Assembly (NCBI RefSeq): GCF_017874595.1
Contig: NZ_JAGILA010000001.1
Location: 1,302,001-1,366,000, forward strand
DNA from: Sinorhizobium kostiense
GTDB lineage: Bacteria; Pseudomonadota; Alphaproteobacteria; Rhizobiales; Rhizobiaceae
DNA: 64,000 bases
Reading direction: 5' to 3'
Part shown: in pieces, positions 15,709 to 24,888 of the stretch
How the letters are laid out: each line of letters starts with the position of its first letter
Numbering within the stretch: position 1 is the first letter of the stretch
Program-made: the position numbers and the translations under genes
The notes under the pieces: generated by a model
The model's database searches: none
What the model saw: the letters and a program-made list of their open reading frames with translations, nothing else
Told to the model about the DNA's origin: nothing

Positions 15709-17514
15709 ATGCTTACACGCGACACTGCCATAACAGCATGGGGTCCGAGGCTTCTTCCATCTGGGCAAGCGGAGTTCCGCATCTGGGCTCCGGACCGGCA
15801 GCGGATGAATGTCGTGGTTGCCGATCGCCAAGTCCAAATGGAGCGTCAAGGGGATGGCTGGTTTTCGGCGGTCGTGCCGGCGGATGCCGGTTGCCTCTAC
15901 CAGTTCGCTCTCGACGACGGAACGAGGCTCGCCGATCCGGCATCCCGCGCCCAGGCGCACGATCTCGAGGGACCCTCCATCCTGACAGACCAGAACCGCT
16001 TTCCATGGCAGCAGGGCGAGTGGCGCGGCCGCCCCTGGAGCGAAGCAGTCATCTACGAGCTTCACGTCGGGACCTTCACCGATGAAGGCACGTTCAAGGC
16101 GGCCATCCCGCGCCTCGGCGAACTTGCGCGGGCCGGCATAACGGCGTTGGAGATCATGCCGGTGGCCCAGTTTCCCGGCAACCGCGGTTGGGGTTACGAC
16201 GGCGTGCTGCATTTCGCGCCCCATATCGCCTATGGCACGCCTGAAGACCTCAAGGCGCTCGTCGATGCCGCGCACGGCCACGGAATGATGATCCTGCTCG
16301 ACGTCGTCTACAATCATTTCGGTCCGCTGGGAAACGCACTCCCCCGTTATGCATCGCGTTTCTTCAACCGCAGGCGATCGACCCCATGGGGCCCGGCGGT
16401 CGAATTCAACGAGCCGGCCGTTCGCCAATATTTCATCGAAAACGCCCTCTACTGGCTGCGGGACTTTCGTTTCGACGGCCTGCGCCTGGACGCCATCGGG
16501 CACATCAAGGACAGGCAGGATCCGACGTTCCTTCACGAGCTTGCTGCGACCGTGGGCGCGGCTTTCCCTGACAGGCACGTTCATCTGGTCGTGGAGGACG
16601 AGGAAAGGCGTCGGGACCTCGTCGCCTATTCGCCCGATGCGATCCCGCTGCACTTCTCGGCCAACTGGAACGACGACTTGCATCATGCGCTCCACGTGAT
16701 TGCGACGGGCGAGGCGAACGGCCATTACACAGCTTATGCGGAAGATCCCTGGACGATCCTGAAAGACGTTCTGGCATGCGGCTTCCATCCGTGCTCCGCC
16801 GCCGAAAAGGGCAAACGTCCAGTGATGCCGCCGGCCCGTGTCGCCTTCCTGCAGAACCATGACCAGGTCGGCAATCGCGCGCTCGGGGAGCGGCTGCGAA
16901 CGCTCGTCGGCGCCGATTTGACGGAGGTAATGACCGCGCTCCTCCTGCTCTCGCCGCAGATCCCGCTCTTGTTCATGGGGGACGACTACGGCGAAACCCG
17001 GCCGTTTCATTTTTTCGCAGACTATCAAGGTGAGATCGCGGACGCGATTCGCAAAAGCCGCCCAGAGGAAGCGGCGAATTTCGGTGGCCGGGCAGAGGAC
17101 GTCGATCACATGCCCGACCCGATCGACGTGCAAACCTTCGCGTCATCCAAACTGGATTGGAAACGAGCCGAGGGCGAGGGCGGTCGCCGAGAGCGCGAAA
17201 GGCTCCGCACCTTGATAGAGCTGCGGATGCGCCACGTAGTTCCATTCGTGGCGCCCCCGGAAGCGGTCCTCGTCCATCCGACGCCTGATGGCGTTGTCGC
17301 AATAGATTGGCGTTTTCCGGGCGCGAAGCTTCAGTTGAGGCTGAATCTCTCCGATGCGGAACAGAGGGTCCCCGGAACCGAGGGCCACGTGATCTGGTCC
17401 GCCGGGTGGGTTCCCGATGAGACGACGCTAAGGGCGCCCGGCATTTTGGTGGCCACGCATGAGGTCTCAGCCGTAAGCAGACGCGGCGACACAGGGACCG
17501 GGCGAAGACAATGA
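15709..17514 (+). CDS. treZ: malto-oligosyltrehalose trehalohydrolase TreZ
   Basis: A 601-aa GH13 enzyme that releases trehalose from maltooligosyltrehalose, the product of TreY. Landmarks are the N-terminal FRIWAPDRQRMNVV domain, then WGYDGV, DVVYNHFGPLGN, the nucleophile in FDGLRLDAIGHI, VVEDEERR and LQNHDQVGNRALGERL. The ATG at 15709 lacks a clear ribosome-binding site, so the exact start is less sure than the identity. The stop overlaps the udgX start by 4 bp. The partner TreY is not in this window. Trehalose is a main osmo- and desiccation protectant, which fits the EcfG promoter upstream. Confidence 0.93.
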   Translation: MLTRDTAITAWGPRLLPSGQAEFRIWAPDRQRMNVVVADRQVQMERQGDGWFSAVVPADAGCLYQFALDDGTRLADPASRAQAHDLEGPSILTDQNRFPWQQGEWRGRPWSEAVIYELHVGTFTDEGTFKAAIPRLGELARAGITALEIMPVAQFPGNRGWGYDGVLHFAPHIAYGTPEDLKALVDAAHGHGMMILLDVVYNHFGPLGNALPRYASRFFNRRRSTPWGPAVEFNEPAVRQYFIENALYWLRDFRFDGLRLDAIGHIKDRQDPTFLHELAATVGAAFPDRHVHLVVEDEERRRDLVAYSPDAIPLHFSANWNDDLHHALHVIATGEANGHYTAYAEDPWTILKDVLACGFHPCSAAEKGKRPVMPPARVAFLQNHDQVGNRALGERLRTLVGADLTEVMTALLLLSPQIPLLFMGDDYGETRPFHFFADYQGEIADAIRKSRPEEAANFGGRAEDVDHMPDPIDVQTFASSKLDWKRAEGEGGRRERERLRTLIELRMRHVVPFVAPPEAVLVHPTPDGVVAIDWRFPGAKLQLRLNLSDAEQRVPGTEGHVIWSAGWVPDETTLRAPGILVATHEVSAVSRRGDTGTGRRQ

Positions 17515-18149
17515 AACTCGGCCCAGCTCTCGCCGGCGAACATGCAGGTGGGCCTTCGCTGCTCGCAATCAGCCAGCAGGCGGAGGGATGCCAGCGCTGC
17601 GAGCTTTATAAAAATGCCACACAGCTCGTCTTTGGCGAGGGGCCCCGGGATGCCAGGCTCTTCTTCATAGGCGAGCAACCCGGCGATCGCGAGGACATCG
17701 AGGGACACCCGTTTGTCGGACCCGCGGGCATTCTCTTCGCCCAGTGCCTGGAAGAGGCGGGGATAGATAGGAGCGAATGCTATGTCACCAACGCCGTCAA
17801 ACACTTCAAATATGAGCAGCGGGGAAAGCGGCGAATCCATTCGAAGCCCAATGCGGGCGAGATCCAGAGCTGCGCCTGGTGGCTCGGAGCCGAACTCGAA
17901 AAGGTTCGGCCCGACGTCGTCGTCGCGCTCGGGGCTACGGCGACAAGAACACTGCTCGGAAGCTCGGCCAAGGTCACGCGAGACCGCGGCCGAGCGATCC
18001 ACACCGGGCGCGATTTTGACATCCTCGTGACAATCCACCCATCCTATCTGCTGCGGATTCGAGAAAGGGGGGATGCCTCGCAGGAACGCCAGCGTTTCAT
18101 CGCGGACCTCCGCATGGCCGCCTCGCTCCGGTCCGAAGCCCGAGCCTAA
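17511..18149 (+). CDS. udgX: UdgX-type uracil-DNA-binding protein
   Basis: A 212-aa family-4-like uracil-DNA glycosylase with GEGPRDARLFFIGEQPGD near residue 45, two N-terminal Cys (CQRCELY), and two more cysteines in the C-Y-V and S-C-A contexts that would ligate a 4Fe-4S cluster. It carries the KRRIHSKP loop that defines UdgX. Characterised UdgX proteins bond covalently to uracil in DNA through the histidine of this loop instead of simply excising it. HPSYLLR closes the active site. It overlaps treZ by 4 bp (ATGA), so it is co-transcribed from the stress promoter. Confidence 0.87.
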   Translation: MKLGPALAGEHAGGPSLLAISQQAEGCQRCELYKNATQLVFGEGPRDARLFFIGEQPGDREDIEGHPFVGPAGILFAQCLEEAGIDRSECYVTNAVKHFKYEQRGKRRIHSKPNAGEIQSCAWWLGAELEKVRPDVVVALGATATRTLLGSSAKVTRDRGRAIHTGRDFDILVTIHPSYLLRIRERGDASQERQRFIADLRMAASLRSEARA

Positions 18150-18156
18150 TTGGCCG

Positions 18157-18210
18157 GCCTCCTCAGCGGTCACTCCGCCCGTTCTCCGGCCCTTCACCGC
18201 ATGAGGAGGC
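18157..18210. terminator. inverted repeat between convergent udgX and MCP genes
   Basis: GCCTCCTCA / TGAGGAGGC form a 9-bp stem with a 36-nt loop, followed on the plus strand by TTTGCTC. Candidate bidirectional terminator; the long loop makes it uncertain. Confidence 0.4.
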
Positions 18211-18224
18211 TTTGCTCGCAGCTG

Positions 18225-20189
18225 TCAATACTCCTTCCAGTTATCGGTTGAAAGAGCGGCGTTCCCTTGGAATGAGGCGGACAACTTGGCCGATAGCTGA
18301 CGCGCCGGCGACGGGGCGGGGCGTGATGTAGCCGCGGCGGCCGCTACCTGCGGCCGTCTGTTGCTGCGTGTTGCCGGTTGCGTTCCGATGTTGAACTGGG
18401 CGAGTAGTTGGAACAGTGCCTCTGCCTCGCAAGCAAGGCTATGGGCCGCTGCTGTGGATTGCTCAACCATGGCGGCGTTCTGTTGTGTACCCTGGTCCAT
18501 GGCGTTGACAGACGCATTGATCTCCTTGAGACCGGTAGCCTGCTCCTTGGATGCTTCCACAATTGCAATGACATTTCCATCGACCTGCTGGACTTGGACA
18601 ACGATCTCCTGCAAGGCAGTCCCCGTCTCACCGACGAGAGATACGCCATTTTTTACATGATCGTTTGACGTGTTGATCAATTCCTTGATCTCTTTCGCTG
18701 CCTTGGCGGAGCGCTGTGCCAGCTCACGAACTTCTTGAGCCACCACTGCGAAGCCCTTCCCAGCATCACCAGCTCGTGCGGCTTCAACTCCGGCATTAAG
18801 CGCGAGCAGGTTTGTCTGGAAAGCGATCTCATCAATGACGCCGATGATGTTACCGATCTCGGTTGCCGAGGCCTCGATCTTACCCATGGCGTCAACGGCG
18901 TTCCGCACTACGCGGCCGGAATGTTCGGCGTTTTCTTTCGTCTGGCGGACAAGTTTTCCAGCTTCCTGCGCCCTGCTGCTGGAATCGGAGACAGTCGTGG
19001 TAATCTCCTCCAATGCCGCTGCTGTTTCTTCGACGGATGCCGCCTGGTTCTCTGTTCGCTTGGCCAAGTCATCCGAAGCGGAGCGAATTTCCTGTGCTCC
19101 AGATGCGATAGCACTCGCGTTTTCAGCGACTTTTTGCATGGCGCCGCGCAGTTTTTCCACGGCTTGGTTAAAGTCTGTCCGCAACCGGTCGAGAGAGGGT
19201 ATGAAAGGTGTAGCGATGTGTCGGGTAAGATCACCGTTCGCCAGCCCCTGAAGAGCTTCCGCAAGTTGCTTGACTGCTGTATCGGTCTGCTCGGCTAGGG
19301 CGCTTCGTTCTGAGGCTTCCGATTCCAGCCGCTTGCGCTCTTCCGCGGATCGCGTCGCTTCCCTGTCAGCATCCGCCTGCGTTTTGGCGGAGATTACATC
19401 GCGCAAAGTAGAAACCGCGCGTGCCAGCATACCGATTTCGTCTCGCCGCTTTTCTAGATCTCGATCGCCTTCCATATTCCCTTCAGCCATGGACGCTAGC
19501 GAGTCCTGGAGTTTGCCCATCGGGGCAACGATAGAGCGAGCGGTCAGTGACGCTGCAACAAGGGCAAGCAGGACTGCGATGCCCAAAGCCGTCAATGCCA
19601 GAGAATTGAACCCGCTGGCAGTTCCGCGCACCTCCGCGCCAATCTTTTTGTTGAGGGCCTCCTGATAGTCGATGAATTTGTTGATCGCCCCCAGCCAGGA
19701 TACGAATGCCGGCCGCGCTTGCTCAAGAAGAAGATTGCTGGCTTCCTCTGAGGCGCCGCGCTCTTGGAGCGAGATGATCTCCGCGACGAGGGGGTTTGTC
19801 CTGGCCTGAATCGCTGCGATTTCGTCCAGGATCGCCCGCTCCTGGGTCGTCGCGCCGACTGGCGATGAGACCATGGCCGCCATCTTCTGTTCGTTCTCCG
19901 CATAGGCCGAGGCGAGCTTTGCAATAAGATCGACAGCGGCCTTTCGCTCGGCTGGAGATGCGACGATGGTCACATCGCGGATGGCGATTGCTCGATCATG
20001 GACGCTCCCACGATAGTTGATGGCATAGCGTTGCTTTACGCTGTTGATGTCATTGATCACGCCGAGTTTGTCGTTAATCTTTGAAACCTGGTTTGTGGAG
20101 TAGAGCGTCAGACCGATCATCAGAATGAGCAGAAATCCAAATCCTGCAATGAGACGCCCGACCACTCCAAGTAGTTTAACCTTCGCCAT
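18225..20189 (-). CDS. methyl-accepting chemotaxis protein
   Basis: A 654-aa transmembrane chemoreceptor. TM1 is at about residues 10-30 (LIAGFGFLLILMIGLTLY), followed by a periplasmic four-helix-bundle sensor to about residue 185, TM2 at about 190-212, a HAMP domain, and a cytoplasmic signalling domain. The CheA/CheW-binding hairpin tip includes DEIAFQTNLLALNAGVEAAR. The C-terminus ends in NWKEY, which fits the CheR/CheB docking pentapeptide (aromatic at positions 2 and 5). The ligand is unknown. It is transcribed alone, convergent with udgX. Confidence 0.93.
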   Translation of the reverse strand: MAKVKLLGVVGRLIAGFGFLLILMIGLTLYSTNQVSKINDKLGVINDINSVKQRYAINYRGSVHDRAIAIRDVTIVASPAERKAAVDLIAKLASAYAENEQKMAAMVSSPVGATTQERAILDEIAAIQARTNPLVAEIISLQERGASEEASNLLLEQARPAFVSWLGAINKFIDYQEALNKKIGAEVRGTASGFNSLALTALGIAVLLALVAASLTARSIVAPMGKLQDSLASMAEGNMEGDRDLEKRRDEIGMLARAVSTLRDVISAKTQADADREATRSAEERKRLESEASERSALAEQTDTAVKQLAEALQGLANGDLTRHIATPFIPSLDRLRTDFNQAVEKLRGAMQKVAENASAIASGAQEIRSASDDLAKRTENQAASVEETAAALEEITTTVSDSSSRAQEAGKLVRQTKENAEHSGRVVRNAVDAMGKIEASATEIGNIIGVIDEIAFQTNLLALNAGVEAARAGDAGKGFAVVAQEVRELAQRSAKAAKEIKELINTSNDHVKNGVSLVGETGTALQEIVVQVQQVDGNVIAIVEASKEQATGLKEINASVNAMDQGTQQNAAMVEQSTAAAHSLACEAEALFQLLAQFNIGTQPATRSNRRPQVAAAAATSRPAPSPARQLSAKLSASFQGNAALSTDNWKEY

Positions 20190-20737
20190 CTGCCATGTTG
20201 TCCTGTGAATTGAGTGTGAGACTCCAGCACGAATGCTGGCACACCCACGGGGGGTGCAATCACTCCCAAATATCGATCGACAAGGTTAAAATTCGAAAAA
20301 CAGAAACCTCTGTTTTAGGATCTCAGAAACTACATTTTCCGCAAAAATCGTTACCCGCATTTGAGCGCCAGCGGCAAATTTTTGCCGCACACGTGACCCT
20401 TTTCTTTTGTGGTGCACGTTCGGGCGGCGCGGCAGCAACTGTGCCCTTAGTGTAGCCGGCGCCGCAACTCGGCTGGGCTTCCGGTGGGCATACCGCTTTT
20501 GAAGGTAAGCCCAAAAGACAACGGCGGCTAATTTCGGTGGAATAGCTCCCTGTCCGCGTCGGCGACCCTATCCAGATGTTCATCTTCTATTTTCGCTTGG
20601 CCTCAGATGAAACTGTGGCGATCAAGCAAATCTGCTCGCTTTGTCGAATCTGGTTTTGACAGCGCATCGATGTCGATCTGACCGCGAAAGTCAGGACTTT
20701 GACCAATGAGGGAGTGGAAACCGGATGAGGTGTCGCA
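20190..20737. other. 548-bp intergenic region between MCP and the sugar cluster
   Basis: It holds the divergent promoter regions of the chemoreceptor and of the gmhA-like gene. The only structure seen is a short hairpin at 20224-20239 (CCAGCA-cgaa-TGCTGG) in the MCP leader. No EcfG motif and no convincing small gene; the open frames here lack ribosome-binding sites. Confidence 0.5.
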
Positions 20738-21346
20738 ATGTCTGCCGGTGATGTGGTCTACTTGCCTGCCAAGGACTTCACTTATGAATATTTCGCCTCG
20801 GTGCGGGGCGCATTGGCTGAGGTCGATACCGAAGCCGTCCAGGCAGCGATAGAGATGTTGCGCAGGGCGCGCGACGCGGGCGCTACAATCTTCATCGCGG
20901 GCAACGGCGGCAGCGCCGCAACAGCTTCGCACTGGGTCAATGATCTTGGCAAGGCGACCAAACGGTCCGGGCAGCGGCCAATCCGTGTGATGGGCCTGAC
21001 TGACAATATTTCCTGGATGACGGCGCTGGGCAATGACGAAGGCTACGACCGCATCTTTGCCGGGCAGCTGGAGAATTTCGCCACCCCCGGTGACGTTCTC
21101 ATTGTGATCTCCGCAAGTGGGAATTCACCAAATCTCGTGCGCGCAGTTGAGCTCGCCCGCACGAAAGACGTCGCTAGCATCGCGCTCGTCGGTTTCGACG
21201 GCGGCGCGCTGAAGGCGCTCGTGGATCAGCCGGTATGGGTGCGATCCGAAAAGGGGGCGTACGAGCTCGTCGAGGATATCCACTCGACGATCTGCCATGC
21301 GATCACGCGATACCTCGTTGCCGATTGCCCGGAGCTGGCTCGATGA
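20738..21346 (+). CDS. SIS-domain sugar isomerase, GmhA-like
   Basis: A 202-aa SIS-domain protein related to sedoheptulose-7-phosphate isomerase GmhA, which makes D-glycero-D-manno-heptose 7-phosphate. Visible motifs are FIAGNGGSAATASHWVNDL (phosphosugar binding), VISASGNSPN, and a C-terminal EDIHSTICHAI segment with the glutamate and histidine used in the GmhA active site. GAGGTG precedes the ATG. The stop overlaps the next start (ATGA), and the neighbours supply the remaining heptose-activation steps, which supports the GmhA reading over other SIS isomerases. Confidence 0.82.
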   Translation: MSAGDVVYLPAKDFTYEYFASVRGALAEVDTEAVQAAIEMLRRARDAGATIFIAGNGGSAATASHWVNDLGKATKRSGQRPIRVMGLTDNISWMTALGNDEGYDRIFAGQLENFATPGDVLIVISASGNSPNLVRAVELARTKDVASIALVGFDGGALKALVDQPVWVRSEKGAYELVEDIHSTICHAITRYLVADCPELAR

Positions 21347-22623
21347 ACCTCAGCCTGGCAAGATCCTCATACCCAGAGGAGGAGCAGCCGCTTGCGTGTG
21401 TCGAAGGCCGCACGTACAGCCGGCCACGCCAGGCTGTCATTCTGGCTGGCGGGCGTGGCACGCGCATGCACCCGATCACCCTCGACCGCCCGAAGCCAAT
21501 GGTGCCGGTGCTCGGCCGGCCCTTTTTGGAGTACCAGATCGAACAATTGCGGCAGGCGGGGTTCGAAAAAGTTCTTCTACTGCTTGGATATCTGCCGCAC
21601 GTGGTAATGGACCACTTCGGTGACGGGAGCCGGTTCGGGATCAAGATCGAGTATGCCGTCACCGGACCCGACGATCTTACAAGCAGCCGGGTCTTCAATG
21701 CGCGAGATCTCATCGATCCATGCTTTCTGCTGCTTTATTGCGACAATTATTGGCCGATGCGGATGGAGCGGCTGTGGCAACGCTTCTGCGCGGCCGGCAA
21801 GCCTGGAATGATCACGGTCTATAGCAACAAGGACGGCTATTCACGCGGCAGCGTGATCCTTGATGCGGACGATAATGTGACGGTTTTCGACCGGCTCCGC
21901 ACCACGCCCGGGCTGCAGGGGGTCGAGATCAGCTATGCCATACTGACCGACCTTGCCCTCGAACTCCTGCCCCACGAGGACACCCTTTTCGAGGAGGCCA
22001 TCTATACGCCGCTCGCCGCGCAGCATCGCCTCGCCGGCTTCCTGAGTGAGCACCGCTATTACGGCGTGGGCTCGATTGAGCGCCTACCCGTGACGGAGCG
22101 CTTCATGAGGCGCGAGAAAACCATTCTCGTGGACAGGGACGGCGTCCTCAACCGCAAGCCGCCGCGGGCCGAATATGTCTGTTCATGGGACCAGTGGGAG
22201 TGGGTACCGGGTTCAAAGCAGGCGTTGGCCGTTCTGAATGAGGCCGGCTACCGCATCATCGTCATCTCGAACCAGGCAGGGATAGCGCGCGGAGCGATGA
22301 GCGCCGCGGATCTCGAGGAAATTCACCGGCGCATGTGTGCCGAGGCCGAAGCCGCCGGCGGCAAGATCACGGCGATCTATCACTGCCCCCACGGCTGGGA
22401 CGAAGGCTGCGAGTGTCGGAAGCCAAAGCCGGGCATGCTGTTCGAGGCACAGCGCGACTTTGACCTCGATCTCACACGCACCCTGTTCGTCGGTGATGAT
22501 GATCGTGACTGTCAAGCGGCCGAAGCCGCGGATTGCCTGTATGCGCAAGTAAGCGAGCATCGCTCGCTCCTGGATATCACCCGTCAACTCCTTTCGAAAG
22601 CGGAGCAGGGCAGACATGAATGA
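21343..22623 (+). CDS. fused sugar nucleotidyltransferase (HddC-like) and HAD phosphatase (GmhB-like)
   Basis: A 426-aa bifunctional protein. Residues about 25-255 are a nucleotidyltransferase (VILAGGRGTRMHPITLDRPKPMVPV) of the type that makes GDP-heptose from heptose 1-phosphate. Residues about 262-420 are a HAD phosphatase of the GmhB class (ILVDRDGVLNRKP, VISNQAGIARG, then a zinc-type C-x-H-x(5)-C-x-C region and CRKPKPGM) that would remove the 7-phosphate of heptose 1,7-bisphosphate. The ATG at 21343 is coupled to the upstream stop. The fusion places two consecutive steps in one chain, although the phosphatase acts first. The nucleotide (GDP or other) is inferred. Confidence 0.85.
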   Translation: MNLSLARSSYPEEEQPLACVEGRTYSRPRQAVILAGGRGTRMHPITLDRPKPMVPVLGRPFLEYQIEQLRQAGFEKVLLLLGYLPHVVMDHFGDGSRFGIKIEYAVTGPDDLTSSRVFNARDLIDPCFLLLYCDNYWPMRMERLWQRFCAAGKPGMITVYSNKDGYSRGSVILDADDNVTVFDRLRTTPGLQGVEISYAILTDLALELLPHEDTLFEEAIYTPLAAQHRLAGFLSEHRYYGVGSIERLPVTERFMRREKTILVDRDGVLNRKPPRAEYVCSWDQWEWVPGSKQALAVLNEAGYRIIVISNQAGIARGAMSAADLEEIHRRMCAEAEAAGGKITAIYHCPHGWDEGCECRKPKPGMLFEAQRDFDLDLTRTLFVGDDDRDCQAAEAADCLYAQVSEHRSLLDITRQLLSKAEQGRHE

Positions 22624-23671
22624 ACCATCACGCGTTCTCGTCACCGGACACAATGGATATCTCGGTTCTGTCATGGTTCCCGTGTTGCAAGCGGCGGGCT
22701 ATGAGGTGACCGGGCTGGACATGGGATATTTTCGTGCGTGCACCCTGGGCGCGGACAATACCAAGGTGCCCGAGATCACAAAGGATCTGCGCGCCATCGA
22801 ACCTTCGGATGTTCGGGGCTTTGACGCGGTGATCCATCTCGCGGCACTTTCGAACGACCCGATCGGAAATCTCAACGCGGACTGGACGAGGCAGATCAAC
22901 GCGGAAGGCACGGTTCGCCTCGCCGAGATGGCCAAGGCGGCAGGGATCCGGCGGTTCCTGTTCTCCTCATCCTGCATCATGTACGGCATGTCGGAAGCCG
23001 CCGTAGTCGATGAAACATCCCCGCTGGCGCCGCAAACGGAGTATGCGAGATCGAAGGTCATCGCGGAAGAAGCGCTGTGCGCGCTGGCCGATGACGGGTT
23101 CTCGCCCGTCTATTGCCGCAACGGCACTGTCTACGGTCTGTCGCCGCGAATGCGCTTCGACACCGTGCTGAACAATTTCATGGGCAGCGCCTTCACAACG
23201 GGACGTGTCGAAGTCCATAGCGACGGCACGCCTTGGCGGCCCGTTGTCCATGTCCAGGATGTTGCGCGCTACTTCAAACTGATGCTGGAGGCGCCGCTCC
23301 AGGACGTCCACAACGAGGCGCTCAACATGGGCGTCGAAAGCCTCAATCTTCAAGTGCGCGAGATCGCGGAGATCGCCGTTGAGGCCGTCCCCGGCGCGCA
23401 GCTGACAATGACACCGAAACCCGGCGCGGACCAAAGGACGTACAAGGCCGACTTCAGCAAGTTCTCGCGAACTTTCCCGGACTTCGAGTTTCAGTGGACG
23501 GCACGAAAAGGAGCGCAGGAGCTCTACGAGGCGTTCCGCGCGATCGCACTCAGACATGAAGACTTCACCGACAAACGCTTCACGCGGTTGCGCTGGCTCG
23601 ATCACCTGCTTCAAGCGGGGATGCTCGATGACGAGCTGCGCTGGCGGACCGCGGAACCGTGCGTCGCCTGA
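22616..23671 (+). CDS. NAD-dependent sugar-nucleotide epimerase/dehydratase
   Basis: A 351-aa extended SDR. The N-terminal Rossmann motif is VTGHNGYLGS. The catalytic triad shows as SSSCIMYG with Y-A-R-S-K (TEYARSK). The C-terminal part has WRPVVHVQDVARYF, usual in UDP/GDP/dTDP-sugar epimerases and dehydratases. It overlaps the preceding gene by 8 bp. In a heptose cluster it probably modifies the activated heptose by epimerisation or dehydration; the exact reaction cannot be read from sequence. Confidence 0.85.
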   Translation: MNEPSRVLVTGHNGYLGSVMVPVLQAAGYEVTGLDMGYFRACTLGADNTKVPEITKDLRAIEPSDVRGFDAVIHLAALSNDPIGNLNADWTRQINAEGTVRLAEMAKAAGIRRFLFSSSCIMYGMSEAAVVDETSPLAPQTEYARSKVIAEEALCALADDGFSPVYCRNGTVYGLSPRMRFDTVLNNFMGSAFTTGRVEVHSDGTPWRPVVHVQDVARYFKLMLEAPLQDVHNEALNMGVESLNLQVREIAEIAVEAVPGAQLTMTPKPGADQRTYKADFSKFSRTFPDFEFQWTARKGAQELYEAFRAIALRHEDFTDKRFTRLRWLDHLLQAGMLDDELRWRTAEPCVA

Positions 23672-23704
23672 CCATCGTTCCCGTCAATTTTCGAGGTGGC
23701 GAAT

Positions 23705-24784
23705 ATGGAACAGCTAGTCGATACCACAGTGATGACGGGTCGCCCCTCAGGACTGGCCCATCCGGCGATCATCGATCGCGCTGCACAGCGGCTGCCGTCT
23801 CTCGTCATGACGCGCACACCGTTGCGCGTCAGTTTTGCGGGCGGCGGAACCGACCTGCCGGATTTCTACAACCTCGATTACGGCGCAGTCTTCAGCGCAG
23901 CGGTGGACAAGTACGTCTATGTCACCGTCAAGCGCCACAGCGAAATCTTCAATGAGCCAATCCGCGTCAACTATTCACAGACGGAGCAGGTTAACACCGT
24001 AGGGGAGATCAAGAACAATATCGCTCGGGAATGTCTGCGTTTCCTGGAGATCGAACCGCCGATCTACATCTCGACGGTCGGCGACATGCCGGCCTCGACG
24101 GGCATGGGCGGCTCGAGCTCGTTCACGGTGGGACTCCTCAACGCGCTACACGCCTTCCGGGGAGAACGCGTCACCGCGGGCCAGTTGGCCGAAGAGGCAT
24201 GTCACATCGAGATAGACATCCTCAAGGAGCCGATCGGCAAACAGGATCAATATGCCGCCGCGTTCGGGGGCATGAACCTGTTCCGCTTTCAGCCGGGCGG
24301 TGCGGTGACGGTCGAGCCGCAGCGGGCGCGCAATGGCGCCGTCGAACATCTCTTCAGCAATCTGATGATGTTCTGGACTTCTCATCAACGACCGGCCAGT
24401 TCCGTGCTGGTCGAGCAAAAGGCAAAAACATCGAGCAATCTCGATACGCTCAGGCGGATGCGGGACGATGCCTTCATGCTTCAGGAGATTTTCTCTGAGC
24501 CCCTCATCGACATAGAGCGCTTCGGCGCCGTTCTTCACGCAGGCTGGGAAATGAAGCGGAGCTTGGCGTCCCGCGTGAGCAACGAGGAAATCAACAACAA
24601 TTACGACCTCGCCAGGCAGGCAGGGGCGGAAGGTGGCAAGTTGTGCGGCGCCGGCGGCGGCGGCTTTCTTATGTTCGCGGTCAAGCCGGAGCGTCGGGAA
24701 AGCGTAAGGCTCGCCCTCTCACACCTGGCCTATGTGCCTATCGGCTATGAGGTACACGGCTCACGCCTTCTGCATCCAGCGTAG
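23705..24784 (+). CDS. GHMP-family sugar kinase, HddA-like
   Basis: A 359-aa GHMP kinase. MTRTPLRVSFAGGGTDLPDF at about residues 33-52 and the ATP-binding loop PASTGMGGSSSFTVG match D-glycero-D-manno-heptose 7-phosphate kinase (HddA) and related fucose-type kinases. CGAGGGGFLMF closes the fold. ATG at 23705 is preferred over an in-frame GTG at 23696, because the GAGG ribosome-binding site would overlap the GTG. Together with the GmhA-like and HddC/GmhB-like proteins it completes a GDP-heptose route. Confidence 0.85.
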   Translation: MEQLVDTTVMTGRPSGLAHPAIIDRAAQRLPSLVMTRTPLRVSFAGGGTDLPDFYNLDYGAVFSAAVDKYVYVTVKRHSEIFNEPIRVNYSQTEQVNTVGEIKNNIARECLRFLEIEPPIYISTVGDMPASTGMGGSSSFTVGLLNALHAFRGERVTAGQLAEEACHIEIDILKEPIGKQDQYAAAFGGMNLFRFQPGGAVTVEPQRARNGAVEHLFSNLMMFWTSHQRPASSVLVEQKAKTSSNLDTLRRMRDDAFMLQEIFSEPLIDIERFGAVLHAGWEMKRSLASRVSNEEINNNYDLARQAGAEGGKLCGAGGGGFLMFAVKPERRESVRLALSHLAYVPIGYEVHGSRLLHPA

Positions 24785-24888
24785 GTCTGATGCCGTTCGC
24801 TATCGCACGGCGATCGTTGGCGCGAGCAAACGGCGGGAGAGATCGTCGGAGAAACCCGGCATGACGTTCACTAGCTAATGGATCTACG

